Of a stretch of 64,000 nt of DNA, positions 7,858 to 16,122 are shown piece after piece. Every line of letters begins with the position of its first letter. The first letter of the stretch is position 1. Both the position numbers and the translations under genes were made by a program. This stretch comes from Streptomyces sp. CT34 (lineage in GTDB: Bacteria > Actinomycetota > Actinomycetes > Streptomycetales > Streptomycetaceae). The notes beneath the pieces were generated by a model, which was not told where the DNA came from, did not search any database, and saw nothing but the letters and a program-made list of their open reading frames with translations. The stretch is taken from positions 423,602 through 487,601 of the forward strand of contig NZ_KN708638.1 in the NCBI RefSeq assembly GCF_000805335.1, given 5' to 3'.

Positions 7858-9402
7858 TCATCTCGGTGTTGTACGTCGTGCGCGTGGTGTGCGGCGGTGA
7901 ATGTATGTCAGCAGGAGGCAGAGGGTGAGCAGTACGAGGGCGAGGACGACGACGGAGCGCAGCCCGGTCAGGAACGCCCGCTGGGCGGCCTCCTTGAGCA
8001 GTGCCGCGTCGGCTGCCGGGAGCCGGCCGGCTGCCTCGTGCGCAGCCGCCGCCGAGTTCCTGGCCCGGTCCAGGATCCCCGGGGCGAGGCCGGGCGTGTC
8101 GTCGAGCGTCGCCGTGTAGAGGGCGCCGGCGATCACTCCGGGAATCGCCACGCCGAGTGCGGTGCCGAGCTCGAAGGCGGTCGCGTCGATGGCCGCGGCC
8201 CCGCCGGCCCGGTCGGAGGGAACCGAGGACAGAGCCGTCTCCGAGGCCACGTTGACGGCGACCTGGAACCCGAGCCCCATGCCGAGAAAGCAGAGCGCGA
8301 AGACCACCGGACGGTCGGCGCCGCCGACCAGAGTGAGCGGTGCGCAGGCCAGCACGGCGACGGTGAGCCCGGCCCGCAGGGATCGGGATATGCCCACGCG
8401 TCCGACGATCGCTCCGCCCGCCAGGCTTCCCAGCATCGTGGCCAGCGCCAGGGGCATCATGCGCACTCCGGCCTCCTGCGGGCCGAGGCCGAGGACGTAC
8501 TGGAAGTACTGGGCGAAGAGCACTTCCAGTCCGCTGACCGCGATCACCGCGAACAGCACACACGTCACCGCGACCGCGAACCCCCGGTTCCGGAACAGCG
8601 TGAGGTCCAGGACCGGATGCGGATGCCGGGCCTGCCGTCTGACGAACCAGCAGAGTCCGACGGCGGCGAGGAGGAGTACCGCGCAGGGGGCCGGCCGTAC
8701 GCCGGAGTGGGCCATCTCCTTCATCGCGTGGACCAGGCCGAACAGCGAGAGCGCCACCACGAGCGCACCCCGAGCGTCGAACGGTGTCGGGGTGACCTCG
8801 CGGTGCCGCGGCACCAGCCGGACAGCGGTGGCGCATACCAACGCCAGCACCGGGAGGTTCATCAGGAACACCGCTCCCCACCAGAAACTCTGGACGAGGG
8901 TTCCCCCCACCGCGGGTCCGAGGGCCGAGCCGACCGACCCCACGGCGGTCCAGAGTCCGATGGCGAAGACCCGCTCCTTGCGTTCGTGGAAGACCTGGCG
9001 GAGCAGCGCGAGCGACGTGGGCATGATGAGCGCCCCGCCGACGCCCATCCCCGCCCGTGCGGCGATCAGTGCGCCTGGCGAGGTCGACAGCGCGGCCGCG
9101 GCGGAGCCGGCGAAGAACAGCACCAGCCCGGCGAGCAGGCACCGCTTGTGGCCGACGCGATCGGCGACCGCCCCCGCGGGCACCAGCAACCCGGCCATGA
9201 CCAGGGAGTATGCGTCCAATACCCACAGCACCTGGGTCGTGTCGGCCGGCAGGTCGGCGGTCAGGGCCGGCACTGCGACATGCAGGGCCGTGTTGTCCAG
9301 GCCCACGGGGAGCAGGCTGAGGCAGAGCACGGCGAGAACGGCCCACCGGCGGCGGCCGGTCGCCGCCGGTGCTGCCGCTGGGACGGCGGTGCGCTCGGGC
9401 AT
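7858..9402 (-). CDS. MFS exporter, DHA2 (14-helix) family
   Basis: A 514-residue inner-membrane drug:proton antiporter of the EmrB/QacA type. The loop-2 motif A (GAVADRVGHKR), the antiporter motif C in helix 5 (GSALGPAVGGTL) and about 14 hydrophobic segments fit the family and its usual length. Helix 1 contains the DHA2 motif D1 (LPVGLDNTALHVAVP). ATG 9402 lies two bases after the stop of the PIG-L deacetylase, so it is translated from the same message. In an operon of sugar-tailoring enzymes the natural reading is export of the pathway product and self-resistance. Confidence 0.93.
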   Translation of the reverse strand: MPERTAVPAAAPAATGRRRWAVLAVLCLSLLPVGLDNTALHVAVPALTADLPADTTQVLWVLDAYSLVMAGLLVPAGAVADRVGHKRCLLAGLVLFFAGSAAAALSTSPGALIAARAGMGVGGALIMPTSLALLRQVFHERKERVFAIGLWTAVGSVGSALGPAVGGTLVQSFWWGAVFLMNLPVLALVCATAVRLVPRHREVTPTPFDARGALVVALSLFGLVHAMKEMAHSGVRPAPCAVLLLAAVGLCWFVRRQARHPHPVLDLTLFRNRGFAVAVTCVLFAVIAVSGLEVLFAQYFQYVLGLGPQEAGVRMMPLALATMLGSLAGGAIVGRVGISRSLRAGLTVAVLACAPLTLVGGADRPVVFALCFLGMGLGFQVAVNVASETALSSVPSDRAGGAAAIDATAFELGTALGVAIPGVIAGALYTATLDDTPGLAPGILDRARNSAAAAHEAAGRLPAADAALLKEAAQRAFLTGLRSVVVLALVLLTLCLLLTYIHRRTPRARRTTPR

Positions 9403-9404
9403 GG

Positions 9405-10091
9405 CTAGCGCTGTCCTGGAGACCAGGTGCCCCGTATGACGCTGAACGCCTCGGCGGCGGCGCCCCCCGCGGCCGCCCCGAAGAGCTCCGCCTGGCTCCG
9501 CATGGCCTGGAGGGAGCGGGGGTGCGGAAAGTCGCGCAGCTCGGAGGAGTAGCGGCGCATCGCGGCGAGCTTGGTCTCGAGTGTGTCCGTGACGTCGACG
9601 TGGACGGACGGTTCGAAGGGCGGGCGGCCCGCGTAGCCGGCGTCCGTCGCGGACAGTGTGGCGAACGCGAACAGCCAGCGGACCGCGCTCACATGGGGAC
9701 GGCAGGCGATCATGCAGGCCCGCGCGGTCAGTTCGTGGTCGATGTTGAGGTCACCGGGATGGTGTGTGTAGACGACCTCCGGGGCGAACTCGTCGACCAC
9801 GGCGCTCACCTGTTGGGCGAGTTCCAGCAGCGGGTAGCTGTCCAGCTGGTTGTCGCGCAGGTCGAGCCGGGTCCACCGGGTGATGCCGAGCTCTGCCATG
9901 GACGCCACGGTCTCGTCCCCCGACGCGGCGAGGCTGCCGGCCGGGTCCGGGTCGTCGGCCCTGGACGTCTTGCCCTCGGCGAGGATCAGCACATGGACGT
10001 CGTCACCGGCACGCACGTGCTTGGCCAGCGTGCCACCGGGTCCGATCACCTCGTCGTCCGGGTGGGCAACAACCGCCATAACGCGGGTCAT
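9405..10091 (-). CDS. PIG-L family zinc-dependent deacetylase (LmbE-like)
   Basis: A 228-residue deacetylase that removes N-acetyl groups from GlcNAc-type sugars. Zinc site: AHPDDEV at residues 9-15, then HHPGDLNIDH (110-119), the second His cluster of the family. Start ATG 10091 overlaps the stop of the WbqC-like gene by four bases (ATGA). Its presence in the operon predicts that an intermediate carries an N-acetylamino sugar which is unmasked late in the pathway, as in mycothiol or teicoplanin-type chemistry (family knowledge; substrate inferred). Confidence 0.92.
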   Translation of the reverse strand: MTRVMAVVAHPDDEVIGPGGTLAKHVRAGDDVHVLILAEGKTSRADDPDPAGSLAASGDETVASMAELGITRWTRLDLRDNQLDSYPLLELAQQVSAVVDEFAPEVVYTHHPGDLNIDHELTARACMIACRPHVSAVRWLFAFATLSATDAGYAGRPPFEPSVHVDVTDTLETKLAAMRRYSSELRDFPHPRSLQAMRSQAELFGAAAGGAAAEAFSVIRGTWSPGQR

Positions 10092-10771
10092 TCGGTTCCT
10101 TTCACAATGCTGCGGCTGTCGGGGCCGCAGTTCATCAACAGGTCGAGGACGGACAGGTGGGACTCGAAGCCGCCGTGCATCTGCGGGTAGACGGGGTGGC
10201 GGTACTCGAAGATTTCGACCCGTACGCCGGTGATGCGGTCCCACTCCAGGTAGTCCCTGGCGTGTACGCCCGCGAGGAAGGTGTGGGCAGAGAACTTCTC
10301 GGACAGTGCCGGGATGACGGAGGTACGGTCGAAGTCGCCGAGTCCGAGCTCCGAACTCCGCCACAACGGGCGCTCCAGTCCCAGTTGCCGCATGCAGTAC
10401 TCGGTGAAGGGCAGGCACGCTTCGGTGATGGTGCGGTACGGCCTGGCGTAATAGTCGGCGAGAAAGTCCGCGTGCTCGTCGAAGTACGGGGCACGCCGGT
10501 ACGCCATCTGGATCGCCTTCCAGTGCCTGCGCCGCCACCCGTCGTCGACCACTTCGACGACGTCCAGCGTGTGCTCCGCGCGCAGGTCGGTGTGGGACAC
10601 CGGAACGGTCAGCCATTCCGGGCCGTTGGCGGTACGGATCTTGTTGCGGTTGACGGTTCCGCCGCGGTCGAAGCGGCTCAGGTCGTGCAGGACGAAGGCA
10701 TCCGCGGCGGCCATCTTCGCGAAGTAGCCGAGCCAGGGCAGATAGGCGGGCTGGTGGGCGGTGAGGATCAC
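10088..10771 (-). CDS. WbqC-like family protein
   Basis: A 227-residue WbqC-like protein. The hallmark opening HQPAYLPWLGYFAKM is at residues 6-20, followed by LHDLSRFDRGGTVNRNKIRT and PEWLTVPV. The family sits in O-antigen and natural-product clusters; its chemistry is poorly defined, and involvement in attaching an amino or acyl group is only suspected. Start GTG 10771 overlaps the upstream stop (GTGA). Directly coupled to the FemAB/GNAT-like acyltransferase and the PIG-L deacetylase, it probably acts on the same sugar intermediate (inference). It is full length for the family. Confidence 0.88.
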   Translation of the reverse strand: MILTAHQPAYLPWLGYFAKMAAADAFVLHDLSRFDRGGTVNRNKIRTANGPEWLTVPVSHTDLRAEHTLDVVEVVDDGWRRRHWKAIQMAYRRAPYFDEHADFLADYYARPYRTITEACLPFTEYCMRQLGLERPLWRSSELGLGDFDRTSVIPALSEKFSAHTFLAGVHARDYLEWDRITGVRVEIFEYRHPVYPQMHGGFESHLSVLDLLMNCGPDSRSIVKGTE

Positions 10772-11706
10772 GAGTTCGGCTCCTTGGGCCAGCTGACGAG
10801 TCGTGTGGGCCGCGGCACGCCGCCCCAGTCGGCCTTGAACCGCTCCTGTCCGCAGCCGGCCGCCGACCCGAGGTCGATCAACCGGACTCCGCGGCGTGCC
10901 AGGACGGTGACGGCTTCCCACAGCGCGAGATAGCCGGCATTGGTCCGCCGGCCCTCGTCGGACGTCGTCTGCATCACGTGGTACGCGGTATCAGGCCCCA
11001 GGGCGAACACCGCCGCGGCCTGCACACCGGTTTCGTCCCCGGCGACGGTGACCAGCGCGTTCCCGGCGGACCCGTCGACCAGGAACCGCAAATCGGCGTC
11101 GCGGTGGCGGGGCGTCACGCCATGACGGCCCATGGTGTGCCTGTACAGCTCCACCAGCCTGGACTCCTGGCCGGACCCGGCTGTCCGGGCGCGCAGCCCC
11201 TGCGACCGGGCGCGTCGCACCGCCGTGCGCATGCGTCCCTTGGCGTTCGACCAGACCGCGTCCGCACCGTCAGTCAGGTCGAGCAGATAGGTCGGCCGGC
11301 CCGGCGTCGCGGGCCACGCTTCGGTCCACCGGTCCGGTTCCGGATCGGCGGGCGGCAGCAGGGTGCGCACTTCGGTGAGCCCGAGGGTGCGGCAGATCGA
11401 CTCGGCGAGGGTGGGGAAAGGCGGCAGCGCGCCACCCCGCCAGGTGGCGGCCGGGTAGACCATGCCGTACCCGAAGGCCCCGATCTGCGCCCCGGCCGCC
11501 CGCAGGCAGAGCGGCACGAGCAACTCGCCCCGTCCGGGCCAGCCGACCGCGAGGGGGGTGAAGACCAGGTCCGGGTCCGCTACCAGGCCGAGGTTGGTCC
11601 AGGTCGGTGTGCCGAACGGCAGGATGTGCGTGGCACCGCCGATCCGGTGCGCCCACTCGGCCGTGGACAGGGTGGTCACGTCTACTGCGGTGCACGGCTC
11701 AGGCAC
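10768..11706 (-). CDS. FemAB/CelD-like GNAT-fold acyltransferase
   Basis: A 312-residue protein of the double-GNAT Acetyltransf_6 (BioF2/CelD) type. Its C-terminal half has NAKGRMRTAVRRARSQGL, the conserved basic helix (relatives: SKRRRNLRRARR), then YRHTMGRHGV and FALGPDTAYHVM. Members use acyl-CoA or aminoacyl-tRNA donors to acylate amino groups; FemAB itself adds amino acids to peptidoglycan. Start GTG 11706 overlaps the upstream aminotransferase-like gene by eight bases, and the stop overlaps the WbqC-like start. In this operon it could attach an amino acid or acyl group to an amino sugar. The donor cannot be told from sequence. Confidence 0.85.
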   Translation of the reverse strand: MPEPCTAVDVTTLSTAEWAHRIGGATHILPFGTPTWTNLGLVADPDLVFTPLAVGWPGRGELLVPLCLRAAGAQIGAFGYGMVYPAATWRGGALPPFPTLAESICRTLGLTEVRTLLPPADPEPDRWTEAWPATPGRPTYLLDLTDGADAVWSNAKGRMRTAVRRARSQGLRARTAGSGQESRLVELYRHTMGRHGVTPRHRDADLRFLVDGSAGNALVTVAGDETGVQAAAVFALGPDTAYHVMQTTSDEGRRTNAGYLALWEAVTVLARRGVRLIDLGSAAGCGQERFKADWGGVPRPTRLVSWPKEPNS

Positions 11707-12970
11707 GGGAGTCCTCCGCTCGCACCGCGGCGTCGGCGGCGAGGAGGGCTGCCACGAGTCGTTGCGGGCTCAGCCGGGGCTGTGGCTGTTGGGGCACTGT
11801 GAGGATGCGTGGCCACAGGTGCTCGGAGCCGGGCATCGGGCCGTGAGCGAATTGCGTGTAAGGGGTCATCCGGTGCAAGGGGTAGTAGTTCCATCCGCTG
11901 GGGACGCCCATCCCGGCCAGCGCCCGCGCGAAGACGTGCCGGTGTCCGCGCCGGGCGAAGACCAGGTCGATGCCGGGGGTGAGCCCGGCGGCGGCCGTCG
12001 TGAAGCGGCAGCTGGTCAGGTGCTCGCCGGCCTGCGCACGCACGCGGGCCGCGAAGTGGGCTGCGGTGTCAGCGACCGACCGCGCACCGCCGAGCATTAC
12101 TTGTGCCGCCGCCGTCTGCCAGCGATTCGAAGAGGCCAGCGGTACGTTCTCGGGTCGGTCCGGCAGGTGATCGGCCTTCGTCCGGGACCAGCCGGGGGAA
12201 CGGCGCTGCCGTCGCTCCACGGTCCTGCGCACTCCGGCCGGCGCGCGCACGGACGCGTAGTGACCGGTGGCACGGAGCACCTCCGCGATGCCGCTCGCGT
12301 TACCGGACGCCCGGACCGTCGGGCCGGTACGAGTGTCCGCGCGGGCCGGCAGCAGCACCGCGCCCCCGCCGATGCCGCCGAGCGGTTTGCCCGCGCCGAA
12401 GCTGAGCACGAGGGAGCAGTCGGCGGAGGCATAGCGTCCGAGGACGGCGGAGGACGGCATCGCCTGCGCCACGTCCAGGACGGGTGTCCCGCCCCGGTCG
12501 GCGACGAGACGCGCGTGCCGCTCCCACTCGTCCATGCCCAGGCCGTTGGTGAGGACGACGAGTCGGCCCTCAAGGTCGGCGGATGCGAAGGCCGGCCCGT
12601 GGTCGGGATCGAAGTCCACGAGTACCGGGGTGGCCCCGGTGGACATGATCGCGTCCACCACCGCCGGACAGTTGAAGGTCGACGTCACGACCTGAGTACC
12701 GGGACGCGCGCCGTGATGTTCCAGTGCCCACCGCAGCGCGGACCTCCCCGAGGCCGCGAAGACACACGCCCGGCGTCCCGACGCGGCGAGGAGTTCCGCC
12801 GCCAGTCGGTCGCGGGTGATCCCGGGCCGCGCCGAGGCCAGCAGGGTGCCGGCCAGGCGGCGCGGGGACATCCGTCCGGGGTGAAGGTAGGCGACGGGTG
12901 TGTCCGGTGGGGGTGGATAGCGCAGGTCCTCCAGGACCGTGTCGCGATCGTCCGCGGTCACTGGTCCCAT
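11699..12970 (-). CDS. DegT/DnrJ/EryC1-fold PLP enzyme (divergent)
   Basis: A 423-residue PLP-dependent protein of the sugar-aminotransferase fold. PLP-binding features: SGRSALRWAL (phosphate loop region, residues 74-83), Asp166 in PVLDVAQA and the Schiff-base Lys195 in SFGAGKPLGG. The usual SYHxxKxxxxGEGG is replaced by FGAGKPLGGIGGGA, so this is a distant branch and its substrate may not be a nucleotide sugar. Start ATG 12970 overlaps the epimerase gene by 13 bases. It is the second such fold in the operon, so two different amination, racemisation or dehydration steps are likely. Confidence 0.85.
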   Translation of the reverse strand: MGPVTADDRDTVLEDLRYPPPPDTPVAYLHPGRMSPRRLAGTLLASARPGITRDRLAAELLAASGRRACVFAASGRSALRWALEHHGARPGTQVVTSTFNCPAVVDAIMSTGATPVLVDFDPDHGPAFASADLEGRLVVLTNGLGMDEWERHARLVADRGGTPVLDVAQAMPSSAVLGRYASADCSLVLSFGAGKPLGGIGGGAVLLPARADTRTGPTVRASGNASGIAEVLRATGHYASVRAPAGVRRTVERRQRRSPGWSRTKADHLPDRPENVPLASSNRWQTAAAQVMLGGARSVADTAAHFAARVRAQAGEHLTSCRFTTAAAGLTPGIDLVFARRGHRHVFARALAGMGVPSGWNYYPLHRMTPYTQFAHGPMPGSEHLWPRILTVPQQPQPRLSPQRLVAALLAADAAVRAEDSRA

Positions 12971-13956
12971 ACCGGCCAGTCCTCACGCGTGATCCGCATC
13001 GGATGCGGCCCGCTGCCCTGCCTGATCCATTCGACCGTCTCGCGGAGCCGGTCGTCGAAGTCGTTGACCGGTTCGTAGCCGACGAGTTGACGTGCCCGGG
13101 TGAGGTCGGGCCTGCGCAGTTCGATGTCGGGCGCGGTGTGCTCCACGTGCACGATCGGGCTGCCGGACCCGCCCATGTCGCGGATGCGGCCGGCCAGTTC
13201 GGTGACGGTGAGGTCATTGCGGTCGTCGCCGATGTTGAAGGCCCGGCCGTCGGCGTCCGGGTGGAGCAAGCAGCGGATGAGGCCGTTGGCGAAGTCCTCG
13301 GCGTGGCACCACGCCCGGGACTGGGAGCCGTCCCCGTGCACCGTCACGGGCTCGCCGGCAACGGCTCGGGCGGCGAGTGCGCCCACCGCGTATCCGCCGG
13401 TGCGCAGCGGTCCGAAGACGTTGAAGGGCCGCACGATGGTGAACGGGAGGCCGTGCTCCGCGTGGTAGGAGTAGGCCAGCGACTCCGCGGCGATCTTGCT
13501 GACCGCATAGGACCAGCGGGGATCGTCGGTGCGTACCGCGAGCCAGCTGTCTTCGGCGGCGTTCTCGGCATCGGCTCCGTAGACCTCGCTGGTGCTCAGC
13601 AGAAGGAAGCGGCGGGTGTTTCCGCTGCGCACCGCGTAGTCCAGTGCGACCCTGGTGCCGTCGATGTTGACGCGGAGCGTCTCGGTCGGCTCGTTGCGCA
13701 CCTTGGTGACGCCGAGGATGGCGGCGGCGTGGATGACGTGGTCGGCGGGCCCGAAACGGTCCAGCGAGCCCGGCTGGGTGATGTCCGCACAGCCTGTCGT
13801 GACACCGGGGTCCGCCAGCAGGCCGGACATCGCGAGGGAGGATCCGTCGAGGTCGCGGTGGTCGACCAGGACCACTTCGTGTCCGGTCTTCCGCAACCCG
13901 GCGGCTACCCAGGTCGCCAGGAATCCGAACCCGCCGGTAATGAGTGTGCGAGGCAC
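12958..13956 (-). CDS. NAD-dependent epimerase/dehydratase (extended SDR)
   Basis: A 332-residue extended short-chain dehydrogenase acting on nucleotide sugars. NAD site TGGFGFLA (residues 7-14), Asp-containing strand VDHRDLDG, HAAAILG, catalytic STSEVYG (121-127) and YAVSK (Tyr150, Lys154), then RPFNVFGP. The fold includes 4-epimerases, 4,6-dehydratases and UDP-glucuronate decarboxylases; with a 6-dehydrogenase in the same operon, decarboxylation or epimerisation of a UDP-uronic acid is plausible. GTG 13956 is preferred because GAAGGAG lies nine bases upstream. An alternative ATG at 13986 overlaps the preceding stop (ATGA) and would add ten residues. Confidence 0.9.
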   Translation of the reverse strand: MPRTLITGGFGFLATWVAAGLRKTGHEVVLVDHRDLDGSSLAMSGLLADPGVTTGCADITQPGSLDRFGPADHVIHAAAILGVTKVRNEPTETLRVNIDGTRVALDYAVRSGNTRRFLLLSTSEVYGADAENAAEDSWLAVRTDDPRWSYAVSKIAAESLAYSYHAEHGLPFTIVRPFNVFGPLRTGGYAVGALAARAVAGEPVTVHGDGSQSRAWCHAEDFANGLIRCLLHPDADGRAFNIGDDRNDLTVTELAGRIRDMGGSGSPIVHVEHTAPDIELRRPDLTRARQLVGYEPVNDFDDRLRETVEWIRQGSGPHPMRITREDWPVWDQ

Positions 13957-13982
13957 GTGCCCAACTCCTTCGCTGTGTTGTG

Positions 13983-15173
13983 TCATATCGATGCGGCACG
14001 TCGCGTGCCGACGAGCTCTTCGACCGCGTCGATCACCCGCTTCTGGTCGGTGTCGCCGAGCCCGTACCAGAGCGGCAGCGAGACCAGCCCGGGGAAGGCG
14101 TCGTCCATCGACGGGAAACTCGTGCGCAGTTCGGGCGCCACGGTGCCGAAGGCACCCAGCAGGTGCAGCGGCGTGTAGTGAACCTGGCAGCGGATGCCCC
14201 GCTCGTGGAAGAACGTCAGCATCTCCCGCTTGGCCAGACCGAGCCGACGGGTGTCGAACACCACGGGGAAGAGGTGGTGTGCCGAGCCCTCCCGGCGGGT
14301 GCCGGGGATGGTGCGCACCGCCGGCAGCCCGGCCAGCGCCTCGTGGTAGCGGGCGGCGAGTCTCGCCCGCTCACGGCGCGTCTCGTCGGCCCGGCGAGCC
14401 TGCACCGCGCCCACAGCGGCGTGGAATTCCGACAGCCGCAGGTTCGTTCCCGGGGCTGCGATGTCGTACGGCCAGGGGTCGAAGTCGTCCTCGTGCGTCG
14501 CAACCGGTGCCATGTTGTGGTTGCGGAACAGGCGGAGCCGTTCCAGCAGTCGTTCGTCCCGGGTCGCGATCGCGCCTCCCTCGCCCGTGGCGACGGGCTT
14601 CGCCGGGTGGAAGCTGAAGTAGGCCGCCAGGGACTTCTCCGAGGAGCCGATCGGCACCGATGGGTCGCCGTGGTGTCCACCGATCGCATGGCAGGCGTCC
14701 TCGACAAGGTCCGCGCCGAAGCGCTCGCACACCGCCGAGACGGCGGCCAGGTCACAGGGGTGCCCCGCGTAGTGGACGGGCAGGACCACGATCCTTGCGT
14801 ACCGGTGACGCACACGGTCGAGGAGCTCGGCGAGGCTGTCGGGGCAGACGGTGAGGTCGGTCGGGGTCACGTCACACAGACCGACGTCCCAGCCGAGCAG
14901 CTTCGCGGACGCCGGACCTGCGGCGAAGTTGAGCGTCGGCGACACCAGCAGCTTGGGGCCCTGGACCTGTTCGCCGAGGACCCGCAGCAGCGCGAGGATG
15001 GCGGCGGTGCCGCTGGACATGGTGACCACCGGAGCTCCGGTGAGCCTTTCCAACTCGCCTTCGAAGTCGGCGATGTGACCGCCGTTGGTCCAGAAGCCCG
15101 AATCCAGCACCTTCTGAAGTGCCACGGCTTCCTCGGTGTTCCAGTACGGCCGTGCGTAGGGTATGTCAGCCAC
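13983..15173 (-). CDS. DegT/DnrJ/EryC1 family sugar aminotransferase
   Basis: A 396-residue PLP-dependent aminotransferase that converts keto-sugar nucleotides to amino sugars, usually with glutamate. It has SGTAAILALL (residues 54-63), VEDACHAIGG with Asp159, and SFHPAKPVATGEGG with the Schiff-base Lys192, plus the C-terminal SLPLWYGL block. It is closest in style to the ArnB/PseC/WbpE group. Start GTG 15173 overlaps the TIM-barrel gene by eight bases. Next to a nucleotide-sugar 6-dehydrogenase and an SDR it completes a plausible oxidation, keto-formation and amination sequence. Confidence 0.93.
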   Translation of the reverse strand: MADIPYARPYWNTEEAVALQKVLDSGFWTNGGHIADFEGELERLTGAPVVTMSSGTAAILALLRVLGEQVQGPKLLVSPTLNFAAGPASAKLLGWDVGLCDVTPTDLTVCPDSLAELLDRVRHRYARIVVLPVHYAGHPCDLAAVSAVCERFGADLVEDACHAIGGHHGDPSVPIGSSEKSLAAYFSFHPAKPVATGEGGAIATRDERLLERLRLFRNHNMAPVATHEDDFDPWPYDIAAPGTNLRLSEFHAAVGAVQARRADETRRERARLAARYHEALAGLPAVRTIPGTRREGSAHHLFPVVFDTRRLGLAKREMLTFFHERGIRCQVHYTPLHLLGAFGTVAPELRTSFPSMDDAFPGLVSLPLWYGLGDTDQKRVIDAVEELVGTRRAASI

Positions 15174-16122
15174 GTGGGCCCTCTCGCATGTCGTTCAGTT
15201 CACTCAGTTCGGGACGGATGTTCACCCAGTCCAGGGTTTCCCAGCACTTCTCGCGGCGCAGATAGTCGGTCTCCTGCACCTCGAAAACCACGCCTACGCC
15301 TTCGGGCGACGTGCCGGCCGCCGCGTCGATCGCGTTGCGCAGCATTCGGGCGAGGAGTTCGCCGCCGACTTCACCGTCCTGCGGGGTGGCTCCCTCGAAA
15401 CACTCGCCGCGCCAGAACGGCATCGCGTGTCCGGCGAACGACGCGAAGTGGATATGCCGGACCGGCAGGGGCGGCAAATCCAGTGGGGTCACACCGGCTT
15501 GCCGCTGATGGAGCTGAGCGATGGACGCGGCCGTGGTGCAGGTGACCGCCCAGTGGCACAGATCCCAGGTGACGCCGATTCGGGGTGAGTTGAGTGCGGT
15601 GAGCACGCGGAAGTCCTCGGGGTAGACGAAGACCGAGTCGTAGTCGATGCCTTGCGCCCCGATAACGGGCAGGTTCTCGATGCCGATCCACAATGGGGTG
15701 TCTCGGAGGTGCTCGTCCAACACCCCGAGCCTCTCGGTCACTCGCTCCCTGGCCGCCGGGAGGTCAAAACTGAGCCAGTCCGCCTGGTCGACGAATTGAT
15801 TGGCGTGCAGTACCACACCATCGGCTCGGTACTCCGCGGCCAGTTCGCAGAACCGCCGCAGATCCGTGAAGGTGCGCGCGTCGTGCACCCAGTCGGCGTG
15901 GTCCGTCGGGAAGTGCATCGTCAACTTTTTGACGCCAAGGCCGCGCGCGTGCCTCAGGCTCTTTTCCAACGCCTGCCAGTCGCTCGCGTCCGTGAGGTCC
16001 TTCCCGTCGAAGACGTATGCCTCCAGACCGCCGCCGCGGGCCACCCATTCCGCGTCGATCTGTTCGGGCCGAAGCCCGTCGAACGTGTGCTGCCACATGG
16101 CCTTCGAGGTCTTCGGGTTCAC
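15166..16122 (-). CDS. TIM-barrel sugar isomerase/epimerase-like protein (AP endonuclease 2 superfamily)
   Basis: A 318-residue xylose isomerase-like TIM barrel. Probable metal ligands are spread along the barrel: Glu in GIENLP, Asp and His in TWDLCHWA, His in RHIHFASF and Glu near the end in VVFEVQE. Members isomerise or epimerise sugars and inositols or dehydrate 3-keto sugars. Start GTG 16122 overlaps the dehydrogenase stop (GTGA), which makes it the second gene of the operon. Its presence suggests carbon-skeleton isomerisation, beyond a simple amino-sugar pathway. Substrate unknown. Confidence 0.83.
   Translation of the reverse strand: MNPKTSKAMWQHTFDGLRPEQIDAEWVARGGGLEAYVFDGKDLTDASDWQALEKSLRHARGLGVKKLTMHFPTDHADWVHDARTFTDLRRFCELAAEYRADGVVLHANQFVDQADWLSFDLPAARERVTERLGVLDEHLRDTPLWIGIENLPVIGAQGIDYDSVFVYPEDFRVLTALNSPRIGVTWDLCHWAVTCTTAASIAQLHQRQAGVTPLDLPPLPVRHIHFASFAGHAMPFWRGECFEGATPQDGEVGGELLARMLRNAIDAAAGTSPEGVGVVFEVQETDYLRREKCWETLDWVNIRPELSELNDMREGPRG

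Noticed and set aside
6565-9408. A 947-codon open frame on the plus strand
   Set aside because: It is antisense to the exporter, GNAT and peptidase genes, which have clear motifs. Its translation is Arg/Gly/Glu-rich low-complexity, the usual GC-rich shadow.
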